Of a stretch of 64,000 nt of DNA, positions 24,051 through 35,720 are shown piece by piece; the stretch's first letter is position 1, and the number at the start of each line of letters is the position of its first letter. Below the pieces are notes generated by a model, which saw nothing but the letters and a program-made list of their open reading frames with translations, had not been told where the DNA came from and searched no databases. The stretch is taken from positions 992,001-1,056,000 of the forward strand of contig CAJFCV020000005.1 of the NCBI GenBank assembly GCA_904066235.2. The letters are read 5' to 3'. The DNA is from Bursaphelenchus xylophilus (taxonomy: Eukaryota; Nematoda; Chromadorea; Rhabditida; Aphelenchoididae). The position numbers and the translations under genes are program-made.

Positions 24051-24137
24051 CAATTGCTTTGGCAGACATGGAAAAGATAAAAATTGTCGCAATTTTTGTG
24101 ATAGAACGTATAAATAGATAGCCTCGGTGATTCTTCA

Positions 24138-24143
24138 AATAAA
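24138..24143 (+). terminator. Poly(A) signal AATAAA
   Basis: Canonical signal 88 bases after the kinase stop codon. Confidence 0.65.
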
Positions 24144-24685
24144 TTATGGTCTAAAAAACAGTTTGGAATTTGTTTTGGCCGAGAAATTTGCACTTCCCTA
24201 AAAAAATGCAACTTTTTGGATTTCTAATCAATTTGTGGCATTTCGTCAAAATCGATAATTCCACGAAGTGTCACAGAAAAAAAGTTGGGATTTTGGCCAA
24301 GCCTGACGAAATGGGCCTTTCTCGGCCTAAATTTCGTTGTTTCAGAGGTTCTTGATAGTAAAACTGAATATTTTTCGATAGATTTTTGAAGAATAACATT
24401 GAAATTTTTATGTTCAACTTATTTTTCGCCGAAAATAGATGTTTTTTGAAATGTTAACGCTATAGATCTTTCTGGAAGATTGTCGATAGAGATTCTTTCG
24501 GAAGATGGTCTTCGAATTTCGCAGAGTTCACATAAATAATTTTCAATTTTGTTTTTTGCACTATCTTGTTATATTATCTACGCGAAAAAATATGCCGAGA
24601 AGAGGGAAATTTACGCGTTTCGTAACGTGTTTTGTCAAGGAATGGACAACTGATTATGAAAAATTCCGGTTTTCAGCTTGTAGCC
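24144..24685. other. Intergenic, AT-rich
   Basis: No coding evidence. The first open frame near 24505-24660 has no recognisable feature. A ttttcag acceptor at 24676 marks the start of the next transcript. Confidence 0.5.
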
Positions 24686-25766
24686 ATGAAATCCATGCAA
24701 CTTTCGCGCGCCGTCGCTCGTTTGGCTGGGTCCAGTTTGCGCTTGGCGGCCGTTCGTCCCGCTCTTCGTCAAGCCGTCCGCTTCTCATCGAACGAGTCCT
24801 CCGTCACCAAGGACCTGACTCAGCGCTTGAACGAGGAGATCGAGGCCGAGAAACGGTTGGAGAATGAGAATTTGGGAGGCGCGGCTCAGCCAACCGTCCC
24901 TGGCTTCCAGCTCAAAACCAAAGACGCTGAAGTCAGATTGACGAAGAAGCATGGACCTGAAGAAATTCTGGTCGTGTTCAACGTGAATCACTCTGTCGAT
25001 GTCGAAGAAGACGATCCAAACTCGGATTTGGGTAAGAGTTTTAAAATTTATATTGTTCTTGAAGTTTAGGTGAAGTTTGAGGAAGCGTTTGATGGAGAAG
25101 TTAATAATTGTTAGCCGAAAATTTGTTGAGAGCGAGATCCTAGCATACTCTTAGTCTGGGAAAAATATTTTACTCATAACTTTTTGCTACATCGAGTTTG
25201 AGCCTTTTCCGATATTACACTTGCTCCAAAAAGTTCCTGTGCGAATTAGTCGATTGCTTTTGAGCAAGCTGTCTTTTTTATTGCTTCAGTGGTTAGAAAA
25301 GAATCTATTTTTCGAATTTTAGCTCCAACCCCAGTTGCCCTTCCCCCATTCAGTGTTGAAATTACCAAGGGATCTCAACGTCTCTGCTTCAACATGATTC
25401 TTGTTGAAACTGGAGATGAAGACCAATTTGATTTCCGTGTGGAGGAATTCTACGTTGCTCCAGCTGCCAAGGACGGAAATGAGGATGTTGCGGATGAGGT
25501 CTATGCGTCCAGCGGCAAATACATTGATCCTGTAAGTTTTTCAACATGGGTAACATGTTTTCTGTTCAAAGTTTAGGTCTTCTTGGGTTCGATTCTAAGG
25601 TATACTATTTCAGAACCTCCATGATGTCCTCTTCGTCCGGTACCTGGAAGAGCGCGGTATTGACGCCGAGTTCTGCCGTAATTTGGTCCAATTCGCCACT
25701 CACTATGAACATCAAAAATATGTTGGTCTCCTTTCGCAAATCCGCGACTTTGTCTCCAAGAATTAA
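24686..25766 (+). CDS. p32 / MAM33 family mitochondrial matrix protein (C1QBP homologue)
   Basis: Exons 24686-25031, 25323-25531, 25614-25766 give 235 aa; phases agree. p32/MAM33 proteins form acidic doughnut trimers in the mitochondrial matrix and assist mitochondrial translation and ribosome assembly. The first about 45 residues are an Arg/Ala/Ser-rich presequence (QLSRAVARLAGSSLRLA). Then LTQRLNEEIEAEK, the beta-strand core with VFNVNHSVDVEEDD, PFSVEITKG, LCFNMILVE, and the C-terminal helix YLEERGIDAEFCRNLVQFAT followed by YVGLLSQIRDFVSK, which is the family's most conserved part. The ATG is 9 bases after a ttttcag acceptor. AATAAA at 25886-25891. Confidence 0.9.
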
Positions 25767-25885
25767 ACTCCCAATTCCACGAATATTTTCTCTAGGATCC
25801 TCCTTTTTAGGTCTTCACTGTTATATTTAACCATCGTCATTGTTACGGTCTTGTCCGCGAGATCTTGTTATTGGTTATCAGCTTC

Positions 25886-25891
25886 AATAAA
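25886..25891 (+). terminator. Poly(A) signal AATAAA
   Basis: Canonical signal 120 bases after the p32/MAM33 stop codon. Confidence 0.65.
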
Positions 25892-26631
25892 CCTGAAATT
25901 AGAGGGATGCGGACGTTTTGTTGGTGGGTATAGAGCATTTTCTGTCAATTTTTATCATAACGGAGGGGGTTTTGATATTGTAATAGGCGAAATATGAGAT
26001 CTGATGCCTAGTGTAATATAATTTTTGCTTCAATTTTTGGTTTTTTTGATTTGGATAGAGAAGAGGAAGGAAAATAGTCTAGAAAAAACTTCTTTAAAGC
26101 AGATTGACCTTTATTGACCATTTAAAATTCAATTTTTGTCAAGTGTAATATAACAGATGTCAAAATTTTAATTAAAAGTGAACCTCAATCACTTCGATGT
26201 GGCCCCGAAATTGCTCTTTCACTCCTATTCGATCCTCCGTGAGCTTTCCTAAGCGTCTGTTTACATAAATTTGAAGTTTCTGACCAAAAAGGTCAAAAAG
26301 TTGATGCTGTTCATGATCCTTCTAGAATACATTTTTTGACGCGATTAATATATTTCGCAAATCCGATGTTGTGTTTTAAGAGGCACTGACCACATAATGT
26401 GGGAGAAACGACAAATATTCGAAGGGTTTCTGACGGTCTACTCGTACAAAACAGCTGGAGAAACATCCGTTCGAACAAGCGCTCTGTAACAAATTTTTTC
26501 GGAATTCCTGGGTCCAAAACAGACCTCTAGCCAACAGGCTCGCTATAACAACTCACTTTGTGACAGAAAAAGCAAACTTTCTTAGTGTTTCTTCATCAGA
26601 ATTCGAATGAAAATTGCTCCTGATCTTGCCG
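25892..26631. other. Intergenic, no gene seen
   Basis: AT-rich. Two inverted copies of the TATATTACACT-type word occur at about 26007 and 26140. No exon with support on either strand. Confidence 0.45.
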
Positions 26632-27103
26632 CGTCCCGACTTTTCGGGTCAACACAAAATCGACCGATCCGGAGCGTATGGTAGGTGGATACCCAAAAAA
26701 AAGTTGTAGGAAGTGCCTACGAGGCCTGACAAGCCCGTTGGATGGTCGGCGGACGCTCGGCGAAGACTCGGCGGAGACTCGGCGAAGGCTTGCAATATGT
26801 CCACTTTTCTAATTTTAGCTAGTACTAATGTTAGTCTTCTTTACCCTGTGTTAATGTAGTATATAAAAGACTAAAATTTACGGCAAAAAACGATGATCCG
26901 TAACTTTTATCCAGATATTATTGATGTGAGTACATGTAAAATACAGTACCTCAAAATAGATGATAAGCTATCCTGGGACCCGGTCAATCTTATTATTTCG
27001 ACTAACTAAGCCTCTCTTATCCTCTCTAATGCATACAAACACGAATCAGCGCGATCTATAGTATCGTTGACCCGAACTGTCGCTGACCCGAAAAGTCGTA
27101 ACG
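26632..27103. mobile_element. Family A inverted-repeat element (about 470 bp)
   Basis: The left end CGTCCCGACTTTTCGGGTCA and right end TGACCCGAAAAGTCGTAACG are inverted copies; a second inner motif GTTGACCCGAACTGTCG is at the right end. The body contains GTTGTAGGAAGTGCCTACGA and a series of CGGCGGACGCTCGGCG-like runs found in every other copy (46988, 48047, 51075, 57208). No coding capacity. Copies lie in several host-gene introns. Confidence 0.8.
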
Positions 27104-27109
27104 CCGACC

Positions 27110-27740
27110 TTACTGTAAATCTCTTTTTTTTAAAATTTCATACAGTCTTTTGTCATGGCTTGACCGCATATAAATCCATGAAAATTTCCACAGGAGTGGG
27201 CGACATTTCCACGAAAAATAAAATTTTTCCATGCAAAATTGGCATAGATACGGCCAAAAAATGTTTTTCTTTCTGACCGCTCTCCGCATTTTGCGCACTC
27301 TCTCGTCGGCACAAATTGTCGTGTATTTTGACTGATTTTTGACACATATCACACCATGAAAATTTTGGCTCGCGCTTTCCAAGAACAGCCGAGATATAAC
27401 CATCTTTGCGGCCGAGAGAGTACGCGAAACGCGGAGAGCGGCCAGAGAAAAAGAGAAAACAATTTTTGGCCGTATCTTTGCCAGTTTCGTGCGGAAAAAT
27501 TTGATTTTTTGTGGAGACATTATTCACTACAGTAGAAATAGGCATGCAACTTTTCATGTTAAAATTCGCAAAAAAATGTCAAATTTTTGCAACTTTCTAC
27601 CAAAAAATCTCGGTCTTTTCTGCAAAGTGCGAGCTGGAAGTTTCAAAAATGTCTTGGAAAACATTTTTCTAAATTTGCCACAAGTTTCATCAAAATCTGA
27701 GAGTTTTTTTTTGTGTCAAAGACAGTCCATAAAGTCACAG
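27110..27740. repeat. Diverged family C element
   Basis: Shares with the complete copies at 30392 and 41086 the words CTGACCGCTCTCCGC, CGCACTCTCTCG, GGCCGAGAGAGTACGC and the GAAATAGGCATGCAACTTTT stretch, but lacks clean CCAAGTGCGACGCTC ends. Confidence 0.6.
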
Positions 27741-28224
27741 GCACTTCCCCCTTGAAATTTGTCATAAAAAATCGCCAAGCCCGCTGGCTAAACATCCGCC
27801 TTGTCCGACAACACGAACATATACGTCCTTTGTCTGACTTGTGATTGGGCGACTGTACATATAAATACCAGCATGCTTGGCCTCCATTGTCATATCTTTT
27901 CGGCGGAATGGCCGCCGGATCCTACACGAAAATGTTGTGTAATGATCTTGTTGCTGTAGGAAAAGGATTGAAAATTGGGGTTTTCTATAGCCAAGGGGGT
28001 TGGAAAAAGGTATGGTATGGACTTGCGAAAAATCCTACGATTTTTTTTCCATTTATAGCTGGAGAGATACCCCAAATATTACCTTTGGATCTCGATAAAA
28101 CTTGGCCAAAATTTTTATTCGAGCTCTCAAAGACATTGACCAGATTTTTCGCTCGTGCTTACCAGAAAACGTTGAGATTTTTCGGTCGAAATTTGCCATG
28201 AAATTGATTTTTGAAGCGTTTATT
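27741..28224. other. Unannotated repeat-rich stretch
   Basis: An open plus-strand frame at 27845-28201 has no recognisable domain and borders family C and B repeat sequence. I do not call a gene. Confidence 0.4.
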
Positions 28225-28352
28225 AGTCTATCGGAAAAGTAATGTGGACTTGTCGCACCTTGAAATCTCCCATCACAGCTTTGCGACGGCTGGAGATTTG
28301 GTGAGGCGAAACATTTTTCTTTAACAAATCCCCATTACTTTCACGACAGACG
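28225..28352. mobile_element. Family B short element, diverged
   Basis: Ends AGTCTATCGGAAAAGTAATG and CATTACTTTCACGACAGAC are imperfect inverted copies of the family B end CAGTCTGTCGGGAAAATAA. The body has the TCATCACAGCTTTGCGACGG block seen in copies at 29310 and 39378. A further single end lies at about 28436-28482. Confidence 0.6.
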
Positions 28353-28639
28353 GTTGCAATCCTCAATTTCTTGGCAAATTTTCGACCAAAACACGGAAAA
28401 ACAAATTGCTTTTCTCTTCAGCGACACAATCGGCGCAGCGACATTGTGCTTATTATTTTCCCGACAGACTGATAGGGTAAATCTCGCAAATTTCTTTGAA
28501 GCTTGTGCTCTCCAGCTTTGGGAGTTTTCAAAATCCGAAAAAAAAATATTTTTTTTTTGCTCCCGTCAATTTTTTTCTACTAAAATTGTTTACAAAAATT
28601 GAACTGCTTGTTCTAGCTATTATAGGCTACGGAAAAATC

Positions 28640-29110
28640 GAAAATTGTTGATTACGAAAAAAAATTCCGGGAATGTTTTGTTGTTGTTGTTGAACAGGTA
28701 TTCGAGGGCGAGGATTTGAATAATTTCAAATTGAAATGATAAAATACTGAGACCTCCCGGAAGGAATTGGAAACGGTAAACTTTCCGCAGTCTGCTATAA
28801 AAGGGATTACAGGAAAAGTGCTTAGTTATTGAAAACGTTGGGTTGTAATCGCAGGGACTCGACTTATTTTTTGAACTCGATTTGTTGAGGTGTTGCTCCT
28901 TCGAGTTTCGTACCAACGCTTCGTTCTACCCTGGTTCCCGCTACAAACCATGCCCAAGGTGTCGCGGATTAGAGGTTTGCACAGGTGCGACGCCTACGGA
29001 CTCTTCTCAAATTTGTCGCCTTTTTCGTCGGGAACAATGGATTTGCAGGCGTGCCTGGAAATGTTGACCGTCGAATACGGTGGGGTATAAAACCAGCAGA
29101 CGAATACGCA
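28640..29110 (+). repeat. Repeat block, possibly LTR-like, copy 1
   Basis: A TATAAAAGG box lies at 28796. About 130 bases at 28980-29110, with GCGACGCCTACGGACTCTT and GAATACGGTGGGGTATAAAA, recur at 37286-37430, where another TATAAAAG lies about 100 bases upstream. The arrangement suggests a solo long terminal repeat or its fragment, but no flanking duplication was found. Confidence 0.35.
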
Positions 29111-29309
29111 AACCATTCTGGCTACGCGTTTTTGGTTTTGAAAATTTTTTGAATATTTTAAAATTCTTCTCGTAATATTTAATGAGTCTGGGAGACTTTA
29201 AGAACAGAAAGAGATTTTTTGGAAGCCGAACACAACATTTTTTTTAAAATTAGCTAGAACGGTCTATACAGGGGTTTCGAGAGATATGACAGAATTTTTT
29301 TGTAAATAT

Positions 29310-29462
29310 CAGTCTGTCGGGAAAATAACGGCGGATCGTCGCGCCTCGGAATCGCCCATCATCGCTTTGCGACTGCAAGCCGCGACTGGGGATTTCGTGC
29401 GTGATAGCGGCGAGGCGAGACATTTTGATGCGACGATCCGCCGTTATTTTTCCGACAGACTG
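29310..29462. mobile_element. Family B element (153 bp)
   Basis: Long terminal inverted repeats: left CAGTCTGTCGGGAAAATAAC, right the complement ending TTATTTTTCCGACAGACTG. The inverted part extends through GGCGGATCGTCGC, about 33 bases on each side. Flanked by AT-rich sequence (..AAATAT and ATATC..). Confidence 0.85.
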
Positions 29463-30129
29463 ATATCTTTCTGCCCTTTGCAGCTATCCAAGAAGTTTAA
29501 GTTGACTTTAAAATTTGGCGATGGGCGATTTTAGGATATGCAAAACAATTTTTTCTTGCGTCGGCGGAGAGACCATTTTTTCGGCGGAGAATCTGACGTC
29601 TTTTTTGAAAATGACATCTCATTATAAAGCCCAGACAGCTTAATTACGGATGAAATTAGGTGTGTTGCATCTGGTACGGTGCAATCTGTTAGTTTCGGTG
29701 GATTTCCGGACGTTTCACGCATTGGCGAAGGCTCGGCGGAGACTTTTTTTAACCGCCAGAGGCCGTATCGAGGGTTAGGCTTTTGCAAATCAATTCTTCT
29801 GAATTTTAGCCCACGCTTTGCAGGCACATCCGAAATATTTAAGAATTTTTGACATTGAGTAATTCCCTTGTAAATAATTTTTTCCAAATTTCTCCTCAAT
29901 TTCTGCAAAACACAAGCTAATATAGCATATTTGTCATGCTTGAAAACAGACCCCGTTATCCGGCTATATATGGGATTCCTTTGTTTCTGTTGATCGTATA
30001 CGTAAAGTCTATAGAGAAGGGACTGTGTTTTCGTATCTTTTGTTTCATTCGGTTTACGATGATATTTTTGTGTGTTGTGACTATAATGTCTCGCGTTTCA
30101 TGGGTTGTTGACCAACCTTGGGCATAGGC

Positions 30130-30391
30130 CACAAAACAATTCTACTCCGAGCTCGCGCTTTGCAGAAACAACCGAGATTTTTAGGTCGAAAGTCGGCCAA
30201 AATTTGAGACTTTTTGTCGAATTTCGGCACGAAAAGTTTCTTACCTATTTCTACCGTAAAGGATAATCCTTCCACAAAAAATCACTTTTTTCCGCGCGAA
30301 ACTAGCAAAGTTATGGCCAAAAAATTTTTCTTTCTGATCGCTCTCCACTTTTAGCGTACTCTCTCGGCCGCAAAGATCGTTCAACTCACAG
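30130..30391. repeat. Truncated family C element
   Basis: Contains GCTCGCGCTTTGCAGAAACAA, GATCGCTCTCCAC and GCGTACTCTCTCGGCCGCAAA in the order of a family C right half, cut off where the complete copy at 30392 begins. Confidence 0.6.
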
Positions 30392-30839
30392 GGGAAGTAC
30401 TCCAAGTGCGACGCTCAGATCTTCTTTCAATTTTGCACACACGTCGGGTATGGACTAAATATCATTCCTGAAAGTTTTAGCTCGCGCTTTGCGGGCCCCG
30501 CCGAGATATTGAACGTTTTTTGCCGCCGAGAGAGCACGCTAAGCGTGGAGAGCGGTCAAAGAGAAAAACGCTTTTTGGCCATAACTTTGGGATTTTGCGC
30601 GGAAAAATTTGATTTTTTGTAGAAATATTATATTATCCTTTACGATTGAAATAGGCATGAAAATTCTCGTGCCGAAATTCGGCAAAAAGCCCTAAATTTT
30701 CGCCGACTTTCGATCTAAAAATCTGGGTTGTTTCTGCAAAGCGCGAGCTAGGACTCTCGCATATATCTTAGAAAAAATTATTCTAAATTTGTGCCAAGTT
30801 TCATCAAAATTTGAGCGTCGCACTTGGGGTATTTTCCCT
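30392..30839. mobile_element. Family C element, complete (448 bp)
   Basis: Terminal inverted repeats: left GGGAAGTACTCCAAGTGCGA, right TCGCACTTGGGGTATTTTCC. The inverted core CCAAGTGCGACGCTCA is present at both ends. The body carries paired motifs GAGAGCACGCTAAGCGTGGA and TAGCTCGCGCTTTGCGGG. No open frame. Other copies lie at 41086-41517 and 63234-63624, and an interrupted one ends at 34660. Confidence 0.8.
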
Positions 30840-31299
30840 GTCAGTTATTAAAAAAAGTTATATTCAACGTCATCCTAAAACCCCGCCCCGCACTTCGTAA
30901 GTTCGTACGAGTGCTTGAGGGGATGTTCCCTTCAAACAGCGAGATTCGCTGTATGATAAAGCCAAACCAGAATTAATTCGGCGTTACGAATAATCGAAGA
31001 TGCCTCCGGCTAATCAACGCATCCCATCAGTGCACGTTGCTCGGAGAATCTTCAATGCCTATCAGTATTTGCGATCTTACCCGTTGTTTTTAATGTTTTT
31101 AACTCCCGCTTCTGGGCTGAGATCGCATATCTGGGGGCTGGTTTAAAGTGAAGTCTTTAACGTGGTGTACGGTAGTTTCCTTTGAGGTATATGATGGCTT
31201 AAATATGAGGGGTATGGTACGTTTTAAGCCTTATTTTCATCATAGAGCACGACTTCTCCTGAAAAAATCAATGTTTTCTATTACTCGAAAAAACTGATT
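30840..31299. other. Unannotated stretch between repeats
   Basis: I see no gene, RNA or clear repeat end here; the word GAAGTCTTTAACGTGGTGTACGG also occurs near 34890, so it is repetitive too. Confidence 0.4.
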
Positions 31300-31650
31300 T
31301 TTTTTATTGGACGGAGCTATGGCCAAAAAGTGTTTTTCTCCCTGATCGTCTCCGCATTTCGCGCACTCTCTCGTCGGCACCAATTGTTGAGGATTACAGC
31401 TTCTTTTAGCCATATTCCAATTCCTAAATGTCTTAGATCGGCATGAGCAACCAAGATATTCAACGGTCTTTGCGGCCGAGAGAGTACACAAAACGCGGAG
31501 AACGGTCAGAGAGGAAAACACTTTTTGGCCATGTCTTCGCCATTTATGCGCGGTAAAAAATGATTTTTTGTTTAGACATTACCCTCTACTGTAGAAATAG
31601 GTATGCAACTTTTCATGTCGAAATTCGCAAAAAAATTGTCAATTTTTTAA

Positions 31651-34527
31651 AACGCGCTTTACTACAAATCGTAGTTTGGCCCGGACATTGTTAAAATCGG
31701 TGTCTCAGAATTTAACGAAACTTGGTAGATTTAATCACTGCTAGGCATAGAACATTCGCTTTCTTTAATTTTTCCCAAAATTACCATATGACGGATTACT
31801 GTAACTTTCTTCCTCAAAAAAGATGTGCCCTAATCGTGAAAACGAAGCTGTATTTTAGTGCAAATTGAGTTTGGGTGTATGTTTTCGACCATGTTGAACA
31901 TTTTTGTAATTATCACCAAAAACTAAAAATTACATCTAAGCTATGTTACACTTGAGGCAACATACCATTTCGGGTGTAAAAAATGCAGTTTTGAGGTGAC
32001 GCAGATTTTGAAACCGGAATATTAAACTTCAAGCCTTGTCTAATAAACCATAAAAATTTCAGAAAAATCAAATGTATAGTTTTTGAGAAATTGGACATTG
32101 AATGACTCATGTGCAATATCACCTTGACCCGAAAAAAACTGGCATTCTTGGGGTTTTGACCTGACGCAGATTTTGAAAGTTTCCAGTACATTCTTAGCAC
32201 ATTTTAGGAGGATTTGGAAAGTTTCAGAGGAAAAAAATGTATAGTTTTTGAGAAACCGGCCAAAATAACTTGTTTTAGGTCATCAGATGCCCGAAAAAAA
32301 CTGGCATTCTTGGGGTTTTGACCTGACGCAGATTTTGAAAGTTTCCAATACATTCTCAGCACATTTTAGGAGGATATGGAAAGTTTCAGAGGAAAAAAAT
32401 GTATAGTTTTTGAGAAACCGGCCAAAATACCTTGTTTTAGGTCATCAGATGCCCGAAAAAAACTGGCATTCTTGGGGTTTTGACCTGACGCAGATTTTGA
32501 AAGTTTCCAATACATTTTTATCACATTTTAGGAGGATTTGGAAAGTTTCAGAGGAAGAAAATGTATAGTTTTTGAGAAATCGGCCAAAATACCTTGTTTT
32601 AGGTCATCAGATGCCCGAAAAAAACTGGCATTCTTGGGGTTTTGACCTGACGCAGATTTTGAAAGTTTCCAATACATTTTTATCACATTTTAGGAGGATT
32701 TGGAAAGTTTCAGAGGAAAAAAATGTATAGTTTTTGAGAAATCGGCCAAAATACCTTGTTTTAGGTCATCAGATGCCCGAAAAAAACTGGCATTCTTGGG
32801 GTTTTGACCTGACGCAGATTTTGAAAGTTTCCAATACATTTTTATCACATTTTAGGAGGATTTGGAAAGTTTCAGAGGAAGAAAATGTATAGTTTTTGAG
32901 AAATCGGCCAAAATACCTTGTTTTAGGTCATCAGATGCCCGAAAAAAACTGGCATTCTTGGGGTTTTGACCTGACGCAGATTTTGAAAGTTTCCAATACA
33001 TTTTTATCACATTTTAGGAGGATTTGGAAAGTTTCAGAGGAAAAAATGTATAGTTTTTGAGAAATCGGCCAAAATACCTTGTTTTAGGTCATCAGATGCC
33101 CGAAAAAAACTGGCATTCTTGGGGTTTTGACCTGACGCAGATTTTGAAAGTTTCCAATACATTTTTATCACATTTTAGGAGGATTTGGAAAGTTTCAGAG
33201 GAAGAAAATGTATAGTTTTTGAGAAATCGGCCAAAATACCTTGTTTTAGGTCATCAGATGCCCGAAAAAAACTGGCATTCTTGGGGTTTTGACCTGACGC
33301 AGATTTTGAAAGTTTCCAATACATTTTTATCACATTTTAGGAGGATTTGGAAAGTTTCAGAGGAAAAAAATGTATAGTTTTTGAGAAATCGGCCAAAATA
33401 CCTTGTTTTAGGTCATCAGATGCCCGAAAAAAACTGGCATTCTTGGGGTTTTGACCTGACGCAGATTTTGAAAGTTTCCAATACATTCTTAGCACATTTT
33501 AGGAGGATTTGGAAAGTTTCAGAGGAAAAAAATGTATAGTTTTTGAGAAATCGGCCAAAATACCTTGTTTTAGGTCATCAGATGCCCGAAAAAAACTGGC
33601 ATTCTTGGGGTTTTGACCTGACGCAGATTTTGAAAGTTTCCAATACATTCTTAGCACATTTTAGGAGGATATGGAAAGTTTCAGAGAAAAAATGTATAGT
33701 TTTTGAGAAACCGGCCAAAATACCTTGTTTTAGGTCATCAGATGCCCGAAAAAAACTGGCATTCTTGGGGTTTTGACCTGACGCAGATTTTGAAAGTTTC
33801 CAATGCATTCTTATCACATTTTAGGAGGATACAGCAAGTTTCAGACGAAAAAATGCATAGTTTTTGAGAGTTTTTCGGGCATCTGATGACCTAAAACAAG
33901 GTATTTTGGCCGGTTTCTCAAAAACTATACATTTTTTTCCTCTGAAACTTTCCAAATCCTCCTAAAATGTGCTAAGAATGTACTGGAAACTTTCAAAATC
34001 TGCGTCAGGTCAAAACCCCAAGAATGCCAGTTTTTTCGGGTCAAGGTGATATTGCACATGAGTCATTCAATGTCCAATTTCTCAAAAACTATACATTTGA
34101 TTTTTCTGAAATTTTTATGGTTTATTAGACAAGGCTTGAAGTTTAATATTCCGGTTTCAAAATCTGCGTCACCTCAAAACTGTATTTTTTACACCCGAAA
34201 TGGTATGTTGCCTCAAGTGTAACATAGCTTAGATGTAATTTTTAGTTTTTGGTGATAATTACAAAAATGTTCTACATCGTCGAAAACATACACCTAAACT
34301 CGGTTTGCACTAAAACTGAGCTTCGTTTTCTCGATCAGGGCACATCTTTTTTGGGGAAGAAAGTTACAGTAATCCGTCATACGGTAATTTTGGGCAAAAA
34401 CAAAGAAAGCGAATGTTCTATGTCTAGTGTTGATTAGATTGACCAAGTTTCGTTAAATTCTGAGACACCGATTTTAACAATGTCCGCCCCCTGTTAGGCT
34501 AAGCCCCAAAGTGTGGCAAAACGCGTT
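31651..34527. mobile_element. TTAA-flanked foldback element carrying a minisatellite
   Basis: Flanked by TTAA on both sides (31647-31650 and 34528-34531). Ends AACGCGCTTTAC and GTTTTGCGTT-type complement form inverted repeats. The outer arms (about 31651-32290 and 33870-34527) are inverted copies of each other; the interior is a tandem array. No long open frame. It resembles the TTAA-flanked foldback at 41839-43009 in architecture but not in sequence. Confidence 0.75.
32130..33868 (+). repeat. 162-bp tandem repeat array, 11 copies
   Basis: The marker GACCTGACGCAGATTTTG recurs at 32158, 32320, 32482, 32644, 32806, 32968, 33129, 33291, 33453, 33615 and 33775, giving a period of 162 (once 161, once 160). 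Units are more than 95 percent alike by eye. One further copy lies inverted at about 33872-34040, as the beginning of the right arm of the enclosing foldback. Confidence 0.97.
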
Positions 34528-34660
34528 TTAACAAGTGTCGACCAAAAAATCCCGGTCGTTTCTGTATAGCGCGAGCTAGGAGTCTTGCATATCTCATAAA
34601 AAAGATTATTCTAAGTTTGTACCAAGTTTTATCAAAATCTGAGCGTCGCACTTGGGGTAT

Positions 34661-35400
34661 TTACCTTATGAGCCTCTTTAGGCTAACAATTTGTTCGGCC
34701 TCGACTTAGTCCCAGCCCAGGCTTAGTCTCAGCTTTTAGTTTGTGTTTAGGATGGTCTCATACGGCCTTTGTAGCCGCTACAGAGGACTATCCAGCCCCC
34801 TCCCAGGCCGGGGTCGAAGAAAAAAAAGCAGTAAGCGGGACCAAGGTCATTTTCGCGCGGAAATTTTTTACATGAGGCCTTGCTTAACGTGAAATGTTCA
34901 ACGTGGTGTACGGTAGTTTTCTTTGAGGCATACGATGGCTTAAATATGAGCCCCCGCTCCCAGGCCAACAAAACGTCTCTGCTCATCGCAGACGCGCAAC
35001 GGATGAGCCACGGCTAGCCGTAGCAAAGCTGTTGATAAGCTAGTTCAAGCCACGAAAAATCCACATTATTTCCCCGACAGACTGATAATTTATAACAGCA
35101 AAAGTTGCTTTATTTTACAAAGGTTTAAAACTATTTTTATTTTGCTAAAGACTTGACTGTCCTTACTATGGCTGCTATTTTGTTCTCCCTTTTTTTACTG
35201 ACTTTCTTTGTTTTTGTTATTATAACCTTGAAAACTTTGGACCCATCAAACTTTTCGGCTTGTTTACATCGGGGCTTGTCTATGGTACGACCGAACGCAC
35301 TACTATGCTGCATTTTTTTTGACGTGGGAGGTTAGTTTTTTAGTAGAGGGAAACAAGATTGTGACGATAAATCAAGGAGTAACCGGAAGTTTCCGACCGG
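34661..35400. other. No gene seen
   Basis: Holds a lone family B end (CCCCGACAGACTGATAA near 35070) and a piece also present near 31150. No exon support. Confidence 0.4.
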
Positions 35401-35720
35401 CGAGGTGCTCCAAGTGCGACGCTCAGATTTCAATGAAACTGGGCGAAAATTTACAATAATCGTTTTTATGGTATATAGGAAACTCCCAGCTCGCGCTATG
35501 CACAAATGACCGAGATTTTTTGCTCGAAATTTGGCAAAAATTTGAGACTTTTTACCAAATTTCGGCACGAAAAGTTTACCATCTATTTCTACCGTAAAGG
35601 ATGATCTTTCCACAAAATAAAAATTTACCGCGCTATACTGGCAGAGCTATGGCTAAAAAGTGTTTTTCCCTCTGACCACTCTCCGCTTTTCGCGTACTCT
35701 CCCGGCCGCAAAGATCGTTC
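35401..35720. repeat. Family C fragment
   Basis: Starts with the family end GCTCCAAGTGCGACGCTCAG at about 35406 and includes GCTCGCGCTATGCACAAATG and CTCTCCCGGCCGCAAAGATC; the other end is missing. Confidence 0.6.

Larger units (their letters stand above)
31300..34660. mobile_element. Family C element split by a foldback insertion
   Basis: Family C body (ATGGCCAAAAAGTGTTTTTC, GAGAGAGTACACAAAACGCG) runs to about 31650 and resumes at 34532 with GACCAAAAAATCCCGGTCGT, ending in the family end TCGCACTTGGGGTATTTACC. Order and spacing match the uninterrupted copy at 30392, so the 2.9-kb insert came later. Confidence 0.7.

Noticed and set aside
27845..28201. 118-codon open frame on the plus strand
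   Set aside because: It starts with a non-ATG codon, overlaps repeat sequence and shows no recognisable domain.
33543..33776. Open frame inside the tandem array
   Set aside because: It merely reads through two 162-base units; in-frame periodicity is broken in the next units.
32130..33868. CRISPR-like array
   Set aside because: Units are 162 bases and homogeneous throughout with no unique spacers; the host is a eukaryote.
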